NCBI GenBank assembly: GCA_026388765.1
Contig: JAPLJC010000087.1
Span: 1-52,729 of the forward strand
Length of the DNA: 52,729 nucleotides
Origin: Deltaproteobacteria bacterium
GTDB lineage: Bacteria; Desulfobacterota; Desulfobaccia; Desulfobaccales; 0-14-0-80-60-11
Direction of reading: 5' to 3'
A program made the position numbers and the translations under genes. Below are positions 18,101-26,735 of this stretch, piece by piece (positions within the stretch are counted from its first letter, which is position 1; each line of letters starts with the position of its first letter). The notes under the pieces were generated by a model. It was not told where the DNA came from. It did no database searches and saw only the letters and a program-made list of their open reading frames with translations.

Positions 18101-19559
18101 TGGCCGGGATGACCATGTCCACCGCCATCTCGAACTCGGCCCCGGCGATGGGGATGGGGCGGCGGCGCCCGGAGTCGTCCCGTTCCGCCAGGTCCATTTG
18201 CTGGCAGAGCAAGGTGGTGATTTTACCGTCCTCGGAGCGCACTTCCAGGGGCGCCACCTGATAGAGGATCTTCACCCCTTCGCACAGCCCCTGGTCGATC
18301 TCCCAGGCATGGGCCGGCATCTCTTCCCGGGAGCGGCGATAGACGATGGTCACCGTGGCGCCGTAGCGCCGGGCGGCGCCGGCCACGTCCAGGGCGACGT
18401 TGCCGCCGCCGATGACCGCCAGGCGTTTGCCGACTTTGATGTCCTGGCCCAGATTATGGCGCCGCAGGAACTCCACTCCCTGCATGACGCCATCGCTGTC
18501 CTCGCCCGGAATGCCCAGGGTCCGCCCCCGGTGGCAGCCGATGCCCAGGAACACCGCCTGGTAGCCCTGAGCAAAGAGGTCATCCAAGGTGAAATCTGCG
18601 CCCAAGGCCATATTGGTCTTGAGCTCCACCCCCAGGCGCAAGATGTTGTCGATCTCCTTTTGCACCACGTCCCGGGGCAGCCGGTATTCGGGAATCCCGA
18701 CCCGCAGCATGCCGCCGGGCTGGTCCAGGGCCTCGAAGATGGTGGGCCGGTAACCTTTGAGGGCCAGGTGATAAGCGCAGCTCAAACCCGCCGGGCCGGA
18801 GCCGATGATGGCGATCTTTTCGGGCCGGGCCTCCACCAGGGGTGGGGCCAGGGTGGCCAGGTCCACCTGGTCGGCGGCGAAACGTTTCAGACCGGAAATA
18901 GCCAGGGGCTCATCCAGTTCCTGGCGGCGGCATTGCTCCTCGCAGGGATGGGGACAGATGCGCCCCAGGGTCCCGGGGATGGGGGCCCGCTCCATGATGA
19001 GCTTCACCGCCTCGGCATACTTGCCCATCTTGATGAGCTGAATATAGCCCTGGACGTTGATATGAGCCGGGCAGGTGACGGTGCAAGGTGACGGATCCAG
19101 CTTGCTGATGGCGTAGGCGGAAGGAATGGCCTGGGGGTAGAGGCGATGCGTGGCCTTGGCTTCGGACAGCCCGAGGTTGAAGGTGTCCTTCACCGAGACC
19201 GGGCAGACCGTGGCGCAGTCCCCGCAGGCGGTGCACTTGGCGGGGTCGATATAACGCGGTTGCCGGTTTAGCGTGGCCTTGAAATTTCCCGGCTCTCCCG
19301 CAACTTCCTGGACTTCACAGAGGGTGTGGACTTCGATGTTGCTGTGCCGGCCGACCTCGACCAGCTTGGGGGAGATAATTCACATGGCGCAGTCGTTGGT
19401 GGGAAAGGTCTTGTCGATCTGGGCCATGGTGCCGCCGATGGCCGGGCCCTTTTCCACCAGGTGGACGTAATAGCCTGAGTTGGCCAGGTCCAGAGAAGCC
19501 TGCATGCCGGCGATGCCGCCGCCTACGACCAGAACCGACCCCAAAACTTTTTCAGACAT
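15126..19559 (-). CDS. hdrA: HdrA-GltD-HdrA fusion flavoprotein, selenoprotein
   Basis: Very large (1477 residues) heterodisulfide-reductase-A-type electron-bifurcating flavoprotein. The order is: FAD-binding GGGIAGMQA (13-21); the HdrA motif [17 protein letters not shown], where in-frame UGA 19380-19382 gives Sec60; a [4Fe-4S] site [11 protein letters not shown] (109-119); a GltD/NfnB-like module with [10 protein letters not shown], the Cys cluster CPHPCEEQC, and two nucleotide-binding folds ([15 protein letters not shown] at about 250); a further ferredoxin-like cluster [17 protein letters not shown] (about 617); HdrA core segments; a second FAD site [13 protein letters not shown] (about 1050); and two C-terminal [4Fe-4S] motifs ([22 protein letters not shown]). 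The GltD part should bind NAD(P)H. Reading only downstream of the UGA loses the first FAD fold. ATG 19559 precedes [15 protein letters not shown]. First gene of the hydrogenase operon. Confidence 0.92.
19350..19365 (-). promoter_or_regulatory. Possible bSECIS hairpin of hdrA
   Basis: GCTG-GTCGAGGT-CGGC, 15 bases after the UGA, with GG in an eight-base loop. Weaker than the mvhA and mvhD hairpins, since the stem has only four pairs with one G-T. The assignment of Sec rests mainly on the protein motif. Confidence 0.45.
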
Positions 19560-19994
19560 ATGTAACCTCTTAACTGGATTTCATGAGGATCAAGTGGAGA
19601 TGTTGCAGTATTAGTTCACGAGGCTTACCTCATTGAATTGAATCAAGGTAACCAGAAAGTAAAATGCGATTTTTGTGCCAATGTACCCTGGGCTATTTCT
19701 CAAATGGCTTAAGTGGGTTAGAAATCCAGAGCAGCAAACCCGGGGCTCCGGTGGGAAAATTCCCCCCCAATTAGGGGCATTATGCACCAGAACCCTTCTA
19801 TCAAAAATTAAAGGAACGTGCAAGTAGGGAACACAAAATTAAAACGCTGCCTTGGCGCCCGCCGAGCGGGCAGGACCCCAGGCGGCCGGGAGAAGGATGA
19901 CCTGGCAGACGACAGTAGCCAAAATCCGGGGCAGTTTTACTTAAGAATAGAGGTTGGCCCAGGTTCCGGGTCCGTTTTCGCCTCATGGATAGAA
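19560..19994. other. Long upstream region of the hdrA-mvh operon
   Basis: 435 bp without a supportable gene. It holds the sigma-54-like promoter at 19665-19680. At about 19857-19874 it has a GC hairpin of the GCCCGC-tcg-GCGGGC type, which on the minus strand is followed later by GTTTTAATTTT and may end the DUF2284 transcript. The stretch nearest hdrA is AT-rich. I looked for tRNA-Sec here and found none. Confidence 0.5.
19665..19680 (-). promoter_or_regulatory. Sigma-54 (-24/-12) promoter candidate for hdrA-mvh
   Basis: The minus strand reads TGGCAC-AAAAA-TCGCA against the consensus TGGCAC-N5-TTGCW: the -24 half is perfect and the -12 half has one mismatch. It lies about 105 bp upstream of the hdrA ATG, a plausible distance. 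No cognate activator gene is adjacent. Confidence 0.4.
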
Positions 19995-20642
19995 CTATTG
20001 CACAATAACGATGCCGGCCAGGACGCCCTTGGGCATATCCTCGGGTTTGGCGCCGCTGCCGATGGGATAAATCTCCCAGCCCAGGCGGGCCACCAGTTGA
20101 TAGACGTCGATGCCCACCGCCTCCATGGAGGGGCGGGAGATCAGGGAAAAGCGGCAGCGCTTGCCCTCCAGGGCCCGGCAACTCTCCTGCTCGCCGCAAA
20201 AGGTGTGGCGGCAGGAGCCGGCCCCGAAGCCGAAAGCCAGGTAGTGCCCGTCGTAGAAAGCCAGGGACTCCACTTCGCTCACCAACTTGTAGACCTTCTG
20301 GTAGGCGGCCACGCGCTCCTTGATGGTGGCCTTGTTCCGGACGATCACCTCCGGCGGCACGTCCATGGTGAAAACCACGGCCGAGTGGTATTTTTTCAGG
20401 ATTTCCCGGAGTTCGGCGGGCTTCATGGTATTGGGGGGGCAGTGGGCCCCGGCCCCGTAACCGAAGCAGCGGGGTACCTGGCACTTCAGGGTGACCCTTT
20501 CATCCACCGGTATCTCTTCCGCCTTGATGACCGCGGCGTGGGTGGCTCCCATTTCCAGGGCCTTTTGGACGTAGCGTTCCAGGTCCTGGGGCAGGCGCCC
20601 CTCCTGCCGGTCCACCGTGATTTTTTCGACTTTTCGGCTCAT
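19995..20642 (-). CDS. DUF2284 predicted metal-binding protein
   Basis: 215 residues from ATG 20642, which has GGAG at good spacing. It has cysteine-rich blocks typical of DUF2284: CQVPRCFGYGAGAHCPPN around residue 50 and GAGSCRHTFCGEQESCRALEGKRC around residue 145. The conserved ending GIDVYQLVARLGWEIYPIG is present. The Cys pattern implies an iron-sulfur cluster or another metal site; the function of the family is unknown. It is encoded directly upstream of the hydrogenase operon on the same strand, but 435 bp separate them, so a functional link is only suggested. Confidence 0.82.
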   Translation of the reverse strand: MSRKVEKITVDRQEGRLPQDLERYVQKALEMGATHAAVIKAEEIPVDERVTLKCQVPRCFGYGAGAHCPPNTMKPAELREILKKYHSAVVFTMDVPPEVIVRNKATIKERVAAYQKVYKLVSEVESLAFYDGHYLAFGFGAGSCRHTFCGEQESCRALEGKRCRFSLISRPSMEAVGIDVYQLVARLGWEIYPIGSGAKPEDMPKGVLAGIVIVQ

Positions 20643-20742
20643 AAGCATTCTCCAGAAATATGCCAGGATAAGACCGCCAGGAGAGGATAAGTGTAATCCC
20701 GGTTCGGTCAATTTTCTCAGACGGCCTCAAGTGGCGGCGTCT

Positions 20743-22476
20743 TCAATCATCCAGCAGCAGCAACAGGAATGCACCTTGATTGACAACCTGAGTAGAGAAT
20801 TTGGTCACGAAGGCGTTCTGAACCCCGGTGATGCCCGGCCAGGGCTGCGCCGGATTTTTTAGCGGAAAATTGGCAGAAAAGGTGAGTCCTGACAGGACGA
20901 CGTTGCCGGCGGGATCGACGGCCAGTCCGTAGGTGCGGGAAGTGTTGTCTTGTCCGCCGAGGTAGGTGGAGTAGCCCAGGGTGGCGCCGCCTGGGGAGAT
21001 TTGCATGAAGATAGAGTCACGAGTATCTTGGAGCGCCGTGAACAGGGCGTTTTGGGTGTACGGAAACTGCTGGGGCGCCGCTACCGGTTGGACGGAAGCC
21101 ACGTATTGCACGCCCGAGGCAGAGGTCTCCCCGCCGACATAGGCCGTTCCCAGCGCATCGACGCCCACGCTGGTGCAGAAGCTGCCCGCCGGTTCGGTTG
21201 ACGATCCTCCGCCTCCCAAGAAAGTGGCGTAGACCAGGGATGCTTGGCCAGTCAAGGAAGGATTGATCTTCACGAGGTAGGGCTCATCTCCAGTCGTGCC
21301 CGCCTGGAGGCTGTTGAAGATGCTGGGGCCCCCGGTGGTCATCGGAAAGCCCGCCGACTGCGTCCGGCCCGTGGCCACGATGAGCCCCGTTGGATCCAAA
21401 GTCATGCCGTAGACGTCATCTCGGGCGGTGCTCGAGTTCGCCCCCAGGTAAGTGGAATAGAGCATGGTGTACTGGGAAGACTGGGAACCGGGCTGGCTTG
21501 ATTGGATCTGGGTGACAAAGCCGTTGCTGCAGTTGGGTGCAAAGCCACCAGGCGGGGCAGTGCTGCGGTAGGCGTTGGCGGTGGTAGGGAAGTCTTTCGA
21601 TGAAGTGGTAAAGCCGGCCACGGTGATGAGGCTGCCGAAGGCGTTAACCGCGACGCTGTGCCCTTGGGTATCGTGGTCCCCCCCAAGAAAGCTGGAGTAA
21701 ACCAATGATGCGGCGCCGCTCTGGGAGGGGTTGAGGATGCACAGGCAGGCGTTCATCGTGCCGGCCAGATTGGGCTGGAGGGCGTTGGCGGTCACATGGA
21801 AGTCGGAAGAAGCGGTCATGCCGGCAATATAGACCAGACCTTGCGCATCAACCGCGACACAGTTGCCACTGTTTTGGTCATCGGCATAGGGCGGTAACTG
21901 CCCCTCGACCCCGCTGCCGCCCAGGTAGGTCGAGTATGTGATGTTGCCGTTCGCATCATATACGGTCACGAAGTAATCCGAGTTCCCGTTGTTCTGCCCC
22001 TGGTAAGCGTTTACGGTGGGGAACGAGGCATCTGAAGTGGTAATGCCCACGACCGCCACGCCGCCGGCCGGCATGGCAGCCACCCCCACGCCCATGCTTT
22101 GATTGTCGCCACCCAGGTAGGTGCACCAGAGCGGTTGGCCGGCAGGGTTGTATTTCGCCACGAAGGCCGACATCGTGCTGCCCGCCGCGGGGTTCGGTTG
22201 GTAGGCGTTCAGCACGGGAAGGTTGGAGACCTGGGTGGCGCCGGTCACGTAGGTATTGCCCTGAGCGTCGCAGGCGGCGTTCTGGGCGAAGGTAAGCGGA
22301 CTGTAGCCGGACGCAAAGGGCGTCGTTCCTCCCAGGTAGGTGGAGAAGACCAGATACGGAGTCGGCGGGGCCGGCCCTGGGGCTTGCGCCTGGGCAGATG
22401 AATAGCCGAGGACGAGAATTGCGGTGATCACCAGCAGGAGACAAGCGACCGGGCTAAGAATAACTCGCCGAATCAT
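20743..22476 (-). CDS. Secreted SBBP-repeat (beta-propeller) protein
   Basis: 577 residues. The signal peptide VILSPVACLLLVITAILVLG ends near SSAQAQA. The body has many copies of the SBBP module, seen as recurrent YSTYLGG / VYSSFLGGD / YATFLGGGG strands alternating with DAQGNTYVTGAT / DALGTAYVGGET / DPAGNVVLSGLT turns at a spacing of roughly 50-60 residues. This predicts a multi-bladed propeller outside the cell. There is no C-terminal sorting signal; it ends GAFLLLLLDD. The partner or ligand is unknown. The gene is monocistronic, with about 220 bp upstream available for its promoter. Confidence 0.85.
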   Translation of the reverse strand: MIRRVILSPVACLLLVITAILVLGYSSAQAQAPGPAPPTPYLVFSTYLGGTTPFASGYSPLTFAQNAACDAQGNTYVTGATQVSNLPVLNAYQPNPAAGSTMSAFVAKYNPAGQPLWCTYLGGDNQSMGVGVAAMPAGGVAVVGITTSDASFPTVNAYQGQNNGNSDYFVTVYDANGNITYSTYLGGSGVEGQLPPYADDQNSGNCVAVDAQGLVYIAGMTASSDFHVTANALQPNLAGTMNACLCILNPSQSGAASLVYSSFLGGDHDTQGHSVAVNAFGSLITVAGFTTSSKDFPTTANAYRSTAPPGGFAPNCSNGFVTQIQSSQPGSQSSQYTMLYSTYLGANSSTARDDVYGMTLDPTGLIVATGRTQSAGFPMTTGGPSIFNSLQAGTTGDEPYLVKINPSLTGQASLVYATFLGGGGSSTEPAGSFCTSVGVDALGTAYVGGETSASGVQYVASVQPVAAPQQFPYTQNALFTALQDTRDSIFMQISPGGATLGYSTYLGGQDNTSRTYGLAVDPAGNVVLSGLTFSANFPLKNPAQPWPGITGVQNAFVTKFSTQVVNQGAFLLLLLDD

Positions 22477-22675
22477 ACAGGAGACTCCTTTCTTGATTTC
22501 GGATCACCTCTTTCTGACTTTCACCACTATCAAGCATCCTTGTGACCCCCGATTTGCTAATTGATCCTTATTATATCAAGCAGTTGAGCATAATTCCCTC
22601 AAATTGTGCTGCATAATCCAGGGGAAAGCCTGTGCTGCCTGAAGGGGAGCACGCGTAGCCTGCATCACTCCAGAA

Positions 22676-22694
22676 GGCGGGCGGGATGCCCGCC
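22676..22694. repeat. Hairpin GGCGGGC-GGGAT-GCCCGCC
   Basis: Seven-bp stem followed by CTAC, abutting the purC stop codon. Member of the dispersed hairpin class. Confidence 0.6.
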
Positions 22695-23591
22695 CTACCG
22701 GCTAATCAATTCCTCCCCGGTCAGAACCTGGAGGGCCTGGACGTAGCGGGCCCGGGTGTTATTGATGACTTCGGCCGGGAGCGGCGGCGGCGGTGGCTTT
22801 TTGTTCCAGCCCAGGGATTCCAGGTAGTCCCGGAGATACTGCTTGTCGTAGCTTTTCTGAGGGCCGCCGGGGTGGTAGTCCTCCCGGGGCCAGAAACGGG
22901 AGGAGTCCGGGGTCAGGACCTCGTCGATGAGGAACAACTCGCCCGCGGCCAGACCGAACTCGAATTTGGTGTCGGCGATGATGATGCCCCGGGGCTCGGC
23001 CCAGGCCAGGGCCCGGTGGTAGAGGTTAAGGCTGATCTCCTTGACCTGCGCCGCCAGTTCCGGGCTCACGGTGGCGGCCATTTGCGCCATGGAGATATTT
23101 TCGTCGTGGGTCCCCAGCTCGGCCTTGGTGGACGGGGTGAAGACGGGCTCCGGCAACTGCTGGGACTCCACCAGGCCCGGAGGTAAGGGCAGGCTGCCGA
23201 TGGCCCCGGTTTTCTGGTACTCGGCCCAGCCGGAGCCGGATAAATAGCCGCGCACGATGCACTCCACCGGCAAGGGCTGACACTTGCGCACCAGCATGGT
23301 GCGGCCGGCCAGCATCTCTTTATGGGAGTGCAAGGCCGCGGGGAAATCATCGACCTTAAGAGACAGCAGGTGGTTGGGCACGAGGTCTTTAAGATGCCGG
23401 AACCAGAAGGCGGAGAGGGCCGTCAGGATGCGGCCCTTGTCCGGGATGGGCTCGTTCATCACCACGTCAAAGGCGGAGATGCGGTCAGAGGCCACCAGCA
23501 GGAGGCGGTCCCCCAGGTCGTAGATGTCCCTCACCTTGCCCTGGTGCCGGGGAAAGCCGGGAAGATTAGTGGTCAGGACCGGGGCGCTCAT
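22695..23591 (-). CDS. purC: Phosphoribosylaminoimidazole-succinocarboxamide synthase
   Basis: SAICAR synthetase of de novo purine synthesis, joining aspartate to CAIR. 298 residues, matching the longer (yeast-like) form. Motifs: HQGKVRDIYDLGDRLLLVAS at the ATP site, ISAFDVVMNEPIPDKG, and CIVRGYLSGSGWAEY, then SPELAAQVKEISLNLY and IIADTKFEFG. The start codon overlaps the stop of the upstream pseudokinase by four bases (ATGA), so the two are translationally coupled. purM is also in the window (50005) but far away. Confidence 0.96.
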   Translation of the reverse strand: MSAPVLTTNLPGFPRHQGKVRDIYDLGDRLLLVASDRISAFDVVMNEPIPDKGRILTALSAFWFRHLKDLVPNHLLSLKVDDFPAALHSHKEMLAGRTMLVRKCQPLPVECIVRGYLSGSGWAEYQKTGAIGSLPLPPGLVESQQLPEPVFTPSTKAELGTHDENISMAQMAATVSPELAAQVKEISLNLYHRALAWAEPRGIIIADTKFEFGLAAGELFLIDEVLTPDSSRFWPREDYHPGGPQKSYDKQYLRDYLESLGWNKKPPPPPLPAEVINNTRARYVQALQVLTGEELISR

Positions 23592-25141
23592 CTGGCTGTC
23601 CTCGGGGCCGAATTATTGGTCGCGGGTTTGGTCGTTTTGGTCTTGGCAGTCATATTTATGATCCTGGGAGTGACTTTTTCCTGGGATTTGAGACGCCGGG
23701 CCAGGTCTTCGGCGGCCTTGGTCCCGGTAACGGGCCCCAGCTGGACCTGGTATTGGGTCTTGCCATTGGTGGTATGGGAGACGATCTTAGCCTTAAAATT
23801 GTCCTTTTTGAGCTTTTGCACCAGGGTCTGGGCCTGTTTCTGGTTGGCATAGGTAGCGGCCACCAGGATGAAGCGCTCTTCCCTGGCCTTGCCTGCCTCC
23901 GGGGTCGCAGCCGGAGCCGGAGTGGCCGCCGGGGTCGCCGTGGGGGCCAGGGCGGCAGGAGCGCCGGGAGCCGTTCTGAAGCCGGGTTGCGGCTGGGAGG
24001 GGGCCGGACCTTCAGTTTCCGTCAGGGGCGGGCCGCTCCCGGCCACCGCCGGCAGTTTTACCGCGGCCGCCGGGGCTGGTTTAGTCGCCTCCAGAGCCGG
24101 GCGGTTCAACCTGACTCCGAGGGTGATCAGGGCCGCGGCCAGCGCCGCCAGCGCCAGCCCCCACAAGAGGCGCCGGGGTGAAGACAGAGCGGTCTCCTTC
24201 AGCTTCCGGGCCAGCGGCTGGCTCACCCGCCAAAATTTTCCCAGGAGCGCCCCGGCCCAGGTCGCCACGGTCTTCCAGGACCGGGCTTTTTCCGGTTCCC
24301 GGGCCTGATACTCCGGCGGTCGACCCCCGTGCTTCAACTCCCGGACCTGGCGCAATTGGGCCAAAAAGGCGGACACGTCGGGAAAACGCTCTTCCGGGTC
24401 CACCGCCAGGCAGTGCAGCAGCAGGTTCTGCAAGGGGATGGGGATCTCACCCAGGTCCGCCGGCAAGGCCTCCAGCCGATAGGGAAAGGGCTCATCGAAG
24501 GTGAGAGGATAAGGCAGGCTGCCGGCCACCAGGCGGAAGCCCAGGACCCCCAGGGAAAAAAGGTTGCTGGCGCTGGTGGGGGCATCTCCATAAATCACTT
24601 CCGGGGCGTCATAGGCCTTGAGTTCCAGGGTGATCACCTGGCTCCCGTTTTCCCCGGGAAAGGCGAAATTGGCCACCCGGATTTCATCGCCTGCCACCAG
24701 GATATTGGCGGGATTGAGGGCGCGATGAATCCCGCCCCGTCGGTGGGCAAAGTCCAGGGCCAGGCTGAGTTGTTCCAACAGGTGCAGGGCCTGGGGCAGG
24801 CTGAAGCGCTGCTTCCGGGCGAACTGCGCCAGCAGACTTTCGCCGGTAAAGGGTTCCTGTACCAGGAACAGGCAGCCTTCGGCCCGTTCCAGGTGGAAGA
24901 CCCCCAGAATTTCGGGATGGCGCAACTTCAAGGCCAGGGCGGCTTCCTGCTCGTAATAACTCTGGGCCGCCGTCCATTCCGGGGCCTCCCGGGGGAGCAC
25001 CTTGAGACCGACTTCCACCCCCAGGAGACGATCCTGGGCCAGCCACACCTCTCCCCAGGGCTCTCCCCGGAGGCGGCGGCTGATCTCATACCGTTGCCCA
25101 GTATCGGGGGCCTTGGGAAGATCCGGGTTATCATGCTTCAT
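23588..25141 (-). CDS. Membrane pseudokinase with C-terminal SPOR domain
   Basis: About 517 residues from ATG 25141. Residues 15-290 form a Hanks-type Ser/Thr kinase fold, but the catalytic residues are lost. The VAIK-type Lys is present (Lys47 in GLKVLP). The catalytic loop reads HRALNPANIL (catalytic Asp replaced by Ala141, Lys by Asn143), and the DFG motif is NFA (158-160). A basic linker leads to one transmembrane helix (LLWGLALAALAAALITLGV), a Pro/Ala-rich periplasmic linker, and a SPOR peptidoglycan-binding domain at the C terminus (FILVAATYANQKQAQTLVQK, YQVQLGPVTGTKAAEDLARR). It is predicted to sense or scaffold at the division site rather than to phosphorylate. It overlaps purC by four bases. 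Confidence 0.85.
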   Translation of the reverse strand: MKHDNPDLPKAPDTGQRYEISRRLRGEPWGEVWLAQDRLLGVEVGLKVLPREAPEWTAAQSYYEQEAALALKLRHPEILGVFHLERAEGCLFLVQEPFTGESLLAQFARKQRFSLPQALHLLEQLSLALDFAHRRGGIHRALNPANILVAGDEIRVANFAFPGENGSQVITLELKAYDAPEVIYGDAPTSASNLFSLGVLGFRLVAGSLPYPLTFDEPFPYRLEALPADLGEIPIPLQNLLLHCLAVDPEERFPDVSAFLAQLRQVRELKHGGRPPEYQAREPEKARSWKTVATWAGALLGKFWRVSQPLARKLKETALSSPRRLLWGLALAALAAALITLGVRLNRPALEATKPAPAAAVKLPAVAGSGPPLTETEGPAPSQPQPGFRTAPGAPAALAPTATPAATPAPAATPEAGKAREERFILVAATYANQKQAQTLVQKLKKDNFKAKIVSHTTNGKTQYQVQLGPVTGTKAAEDLARRLKSQEKVTPRIINMTAKTKTTKPATNNSAPRTAR

Positions 25142-25231
25142 CTGGGCGCCTGCCTTGACTTTCAGGGAATGGGCCGCTGACTCCGGCTTTGATTCAACAT
25201 AACACAAAAGCCCCGGCCAAAACAGCCCTTT

Positions 25232-25260
25232 TGCTTTCAGCTTTCAGCAGTCAGCTTTCT
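25232..25260. repeat. Heptanucleotide array (AGCTTTC units)
   Basis: Units gctttca, gctttca, gcagtca, gctttct lie in the divergent spacer between the pseudokinase gene and pgsA. Confidence 0.6.
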
Positions 25261-25454
25261 GAAAAGGAAAAAAATGCCAAGGCCTTGAAAATTTCGGCAT
25301 CATAAACGCCGGGAAGGAGACTTTCCGGGTTTATTTCCAATAAGGGCCTTCACCGGTATTTTGGCCTTTCCGACTGAAAAACGGCGATCCCTATAGATAA
25401 ATTGAAACATCACAACTTTTCTGTTAATTTTGCTTTTAAATCTCCTAAAGTATC

Positions 25455-26069
25455 ATGAGCTGGTCCATGTCTCTGGCCAATCTCATCACCCTGGCGCGGC
25501 TGCCGTTGCTCCTGGTCCTGGTGGCCTTGCTGTTTGTACCCAGCTTCGAGGTGCAGCTCACCGGACTGGCGCTGCTCATCGTCCTGTTTCTGCTGGATTG
25601 GTTCGACGGCTACGTAGCCCGGGCGCGTCAAGAGGTTACCGAGATGGGCGCGGTGCTGGACGTGGCCCTGGACCGCGCCGTGGAAAACATCCTGTGGCTC
25701 ACCTTCATGTATCTGGCCCTGGTGCCCTTATGGGTGCCCATCGTCTTCCTCATCCGCTCTTTCGTGGTGGACGGGATAAGGGGGGTGGCCCTGGCCCGGG
25801 GGCAATCCGGCTTCGGGATGATGCACTCCCCCGTAGGCAGGTTTCTGGTGGCTTCCCGGTTCATGCGGGCCTTCTATGGCCTGGCCAAGGCCGTGGTCTT
25901 TGGCCTCCTTTACCTGACTCACGCCCTGGCCCTGAAATATCCCGGAGCGCCGTTGGCCTTGCATTCTCTCAATCAAGCTCTTATTTTTCTGTCAGTGGGG
26001 CTGTGCGTGGTGCGGGGCATCCCCGTGCTCCTGGACGGCCGGATCTATTTTGGGACTCAGAAAATTTGA
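25455..26069 (+). CDS. CDP-alcohol phosphatidyltransferase, PgsA-like
   Basis: Integral membrane enzyme of 204 residues. The CDP-alcohol transferase signature DG(x)2AR(x)8G(x)3D(x)3D is seen exactly in DWFDGYVARARQEVTEMG followed by AVLDVALDR. About six hydrophobic helices surround it. By length and sequence the likely reaction is CDP-diacylglycerol plus glycerol-3-phosphate to phosphatidylglycerol phosphate, the substrate of PgpA (1527). Phosphatidylinositol or other head groups cannot be excluded. ATG 25455 is used; a second Met lies four codons later. It is followed closely by a HAD phosphatase, which might act in the same lipid pathway. Confidence 0.85.
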   Translation: MSWSMSLANLITLARLPLLLVLVALLFVPSFEVQLTGLALLIVLFLLDWFDGYVARARQEVTEMGAVLDVALDRAVENILWLTFMYLALVPLWVPIVFLIRSFVVDGIRGVALARGQSGFGMMHSPVGRFLVASRFMRAFYGLAKAVVFGLLYLTHALALKYPGAPLALHSLNQALIFLSVGLCVVRGIPVLLDGRIYFGTQKI

Positions 26070-26101
26070 GCCCGCCAATGGGATTTTTTCGGGGAAGCCA
26101 G

Positions 26102-26734
26102 ATGAGCCGGGTGGCTGCTATTTTTGACGTAGACCAGACCCTGGTGCAGGGTTGCACGGAGAGGCTTTTTTTTCGGTACCTCATCCGGCAGGGCTGCCTC
26201 AGCGTACCCCAGGCCTTAACCTATCTGAGCTTCCTCGCCATCAACCCGCTGTTCCGGTTCGAGGACAAGAGTTATCTGGCAGGGCTGACGGTGGCCGAAG
26301 TCAAGAGCCTGGCCCAGAGGTGCTACCAGGAGGAAATCTCCCCCCGGGTGAGCCGTTCGGGGCTCTCCTGTGTCCTGGAGCATCAGGGCCGGGGGCATAA
26401 CGTCGTGCTGCTCACCGGGTCCCTGTCTATCTTGCTGCTGCCCCTGAAAGAGGAGCTAGGGGCCGACTGGCTCATCGCCACCGAGGTGGGCCGGGATAAC
26501 GGGAAATTTACCGGCAAGATCCAGGGCCTCCATCCCCGGGGAGTCAATAAGCTGCGTCTCCTGCTGAATCTGGCCCTGGCCCAGGGATTGGATCTGCCCC
26601 GTTCTTATGCCTACGGGGACCATATTCAGGATCTGCACCTCTTTCGGCACATCGGCCATCCGGTGGCGGTGAATCCTTCCTGGCGCCTGAGGCGCCAGGC
26701 GCGGCGGCACCAGTGGCCGATCCGCTATTTTTAA
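26102..26734 (+). CDS. HAD-superfamily IB hydrolase (SerB/CicA-like phosphatase)
   Basis: 210 residues from ATG 26102, preceded by GGGGAAG. HAD motif I is FDVDQTLVQG at the N terminus; motif II is LLTGSLSILLLPL; motif III/IV is YAYGDHIQDLHLF. This order and the cap length fit the IB subfamily that includes phosphoserine phosphatase and CicA-like proteins. It lies 32 bp after the PgsA-like gene; a phosphatidylglycerol-phosphate or lysophospholipid phosphatase role is possible but unproven. An in-frame ATG at 26078 is an alternative start. Confidence 0.85.
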   Translation: MSRVAAIFDVDQTLVQGCTERLFFRYLIRQGCLSVPQALTYLSFLAINPLFRFEDKSYLAGLTVAEVKSLAQRCYQEEISPRVSRSGLSCVLEHQGRGHNVVLLTGSLSILLLPLKEELGADWLIATEVGRDNGKFTGKIQGLHPRGVNKLRLLLNLALAQGLDLPRSYAYGDHIQDLHLFRHIGHPVAVNPSWRLRRQARRHQWPIRYF

Positions 26735-26735
26735 G

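Noticed and set aside
16173-19091. 972-codon open frame on the plus strand opposite hdrA
   Set aside because: It is an antisense shadow caused by GC-rich codon use; its translation is low-complexity Gly/His/Gln-rich with no family motif, while the minus strand encodes an evident multi-domain protein.
19857-19920. Possible tRNA-Sec or other structured RNA upstream of hdrA
   Set aside because: A GC hairpin is present, but I found no T-loop (GTTCGA-type) sequence, no CCA end and no cloverleaf.
25430-26077. Alternative frame overlapping the PgsA-like gene, in frame with the HAD phosphatase
   Set aside because: The CDP-alcohol transferase signature is in the other frame; the upstream extension of the HAD frame is Arg/Gly/Pro-rich shadow text.
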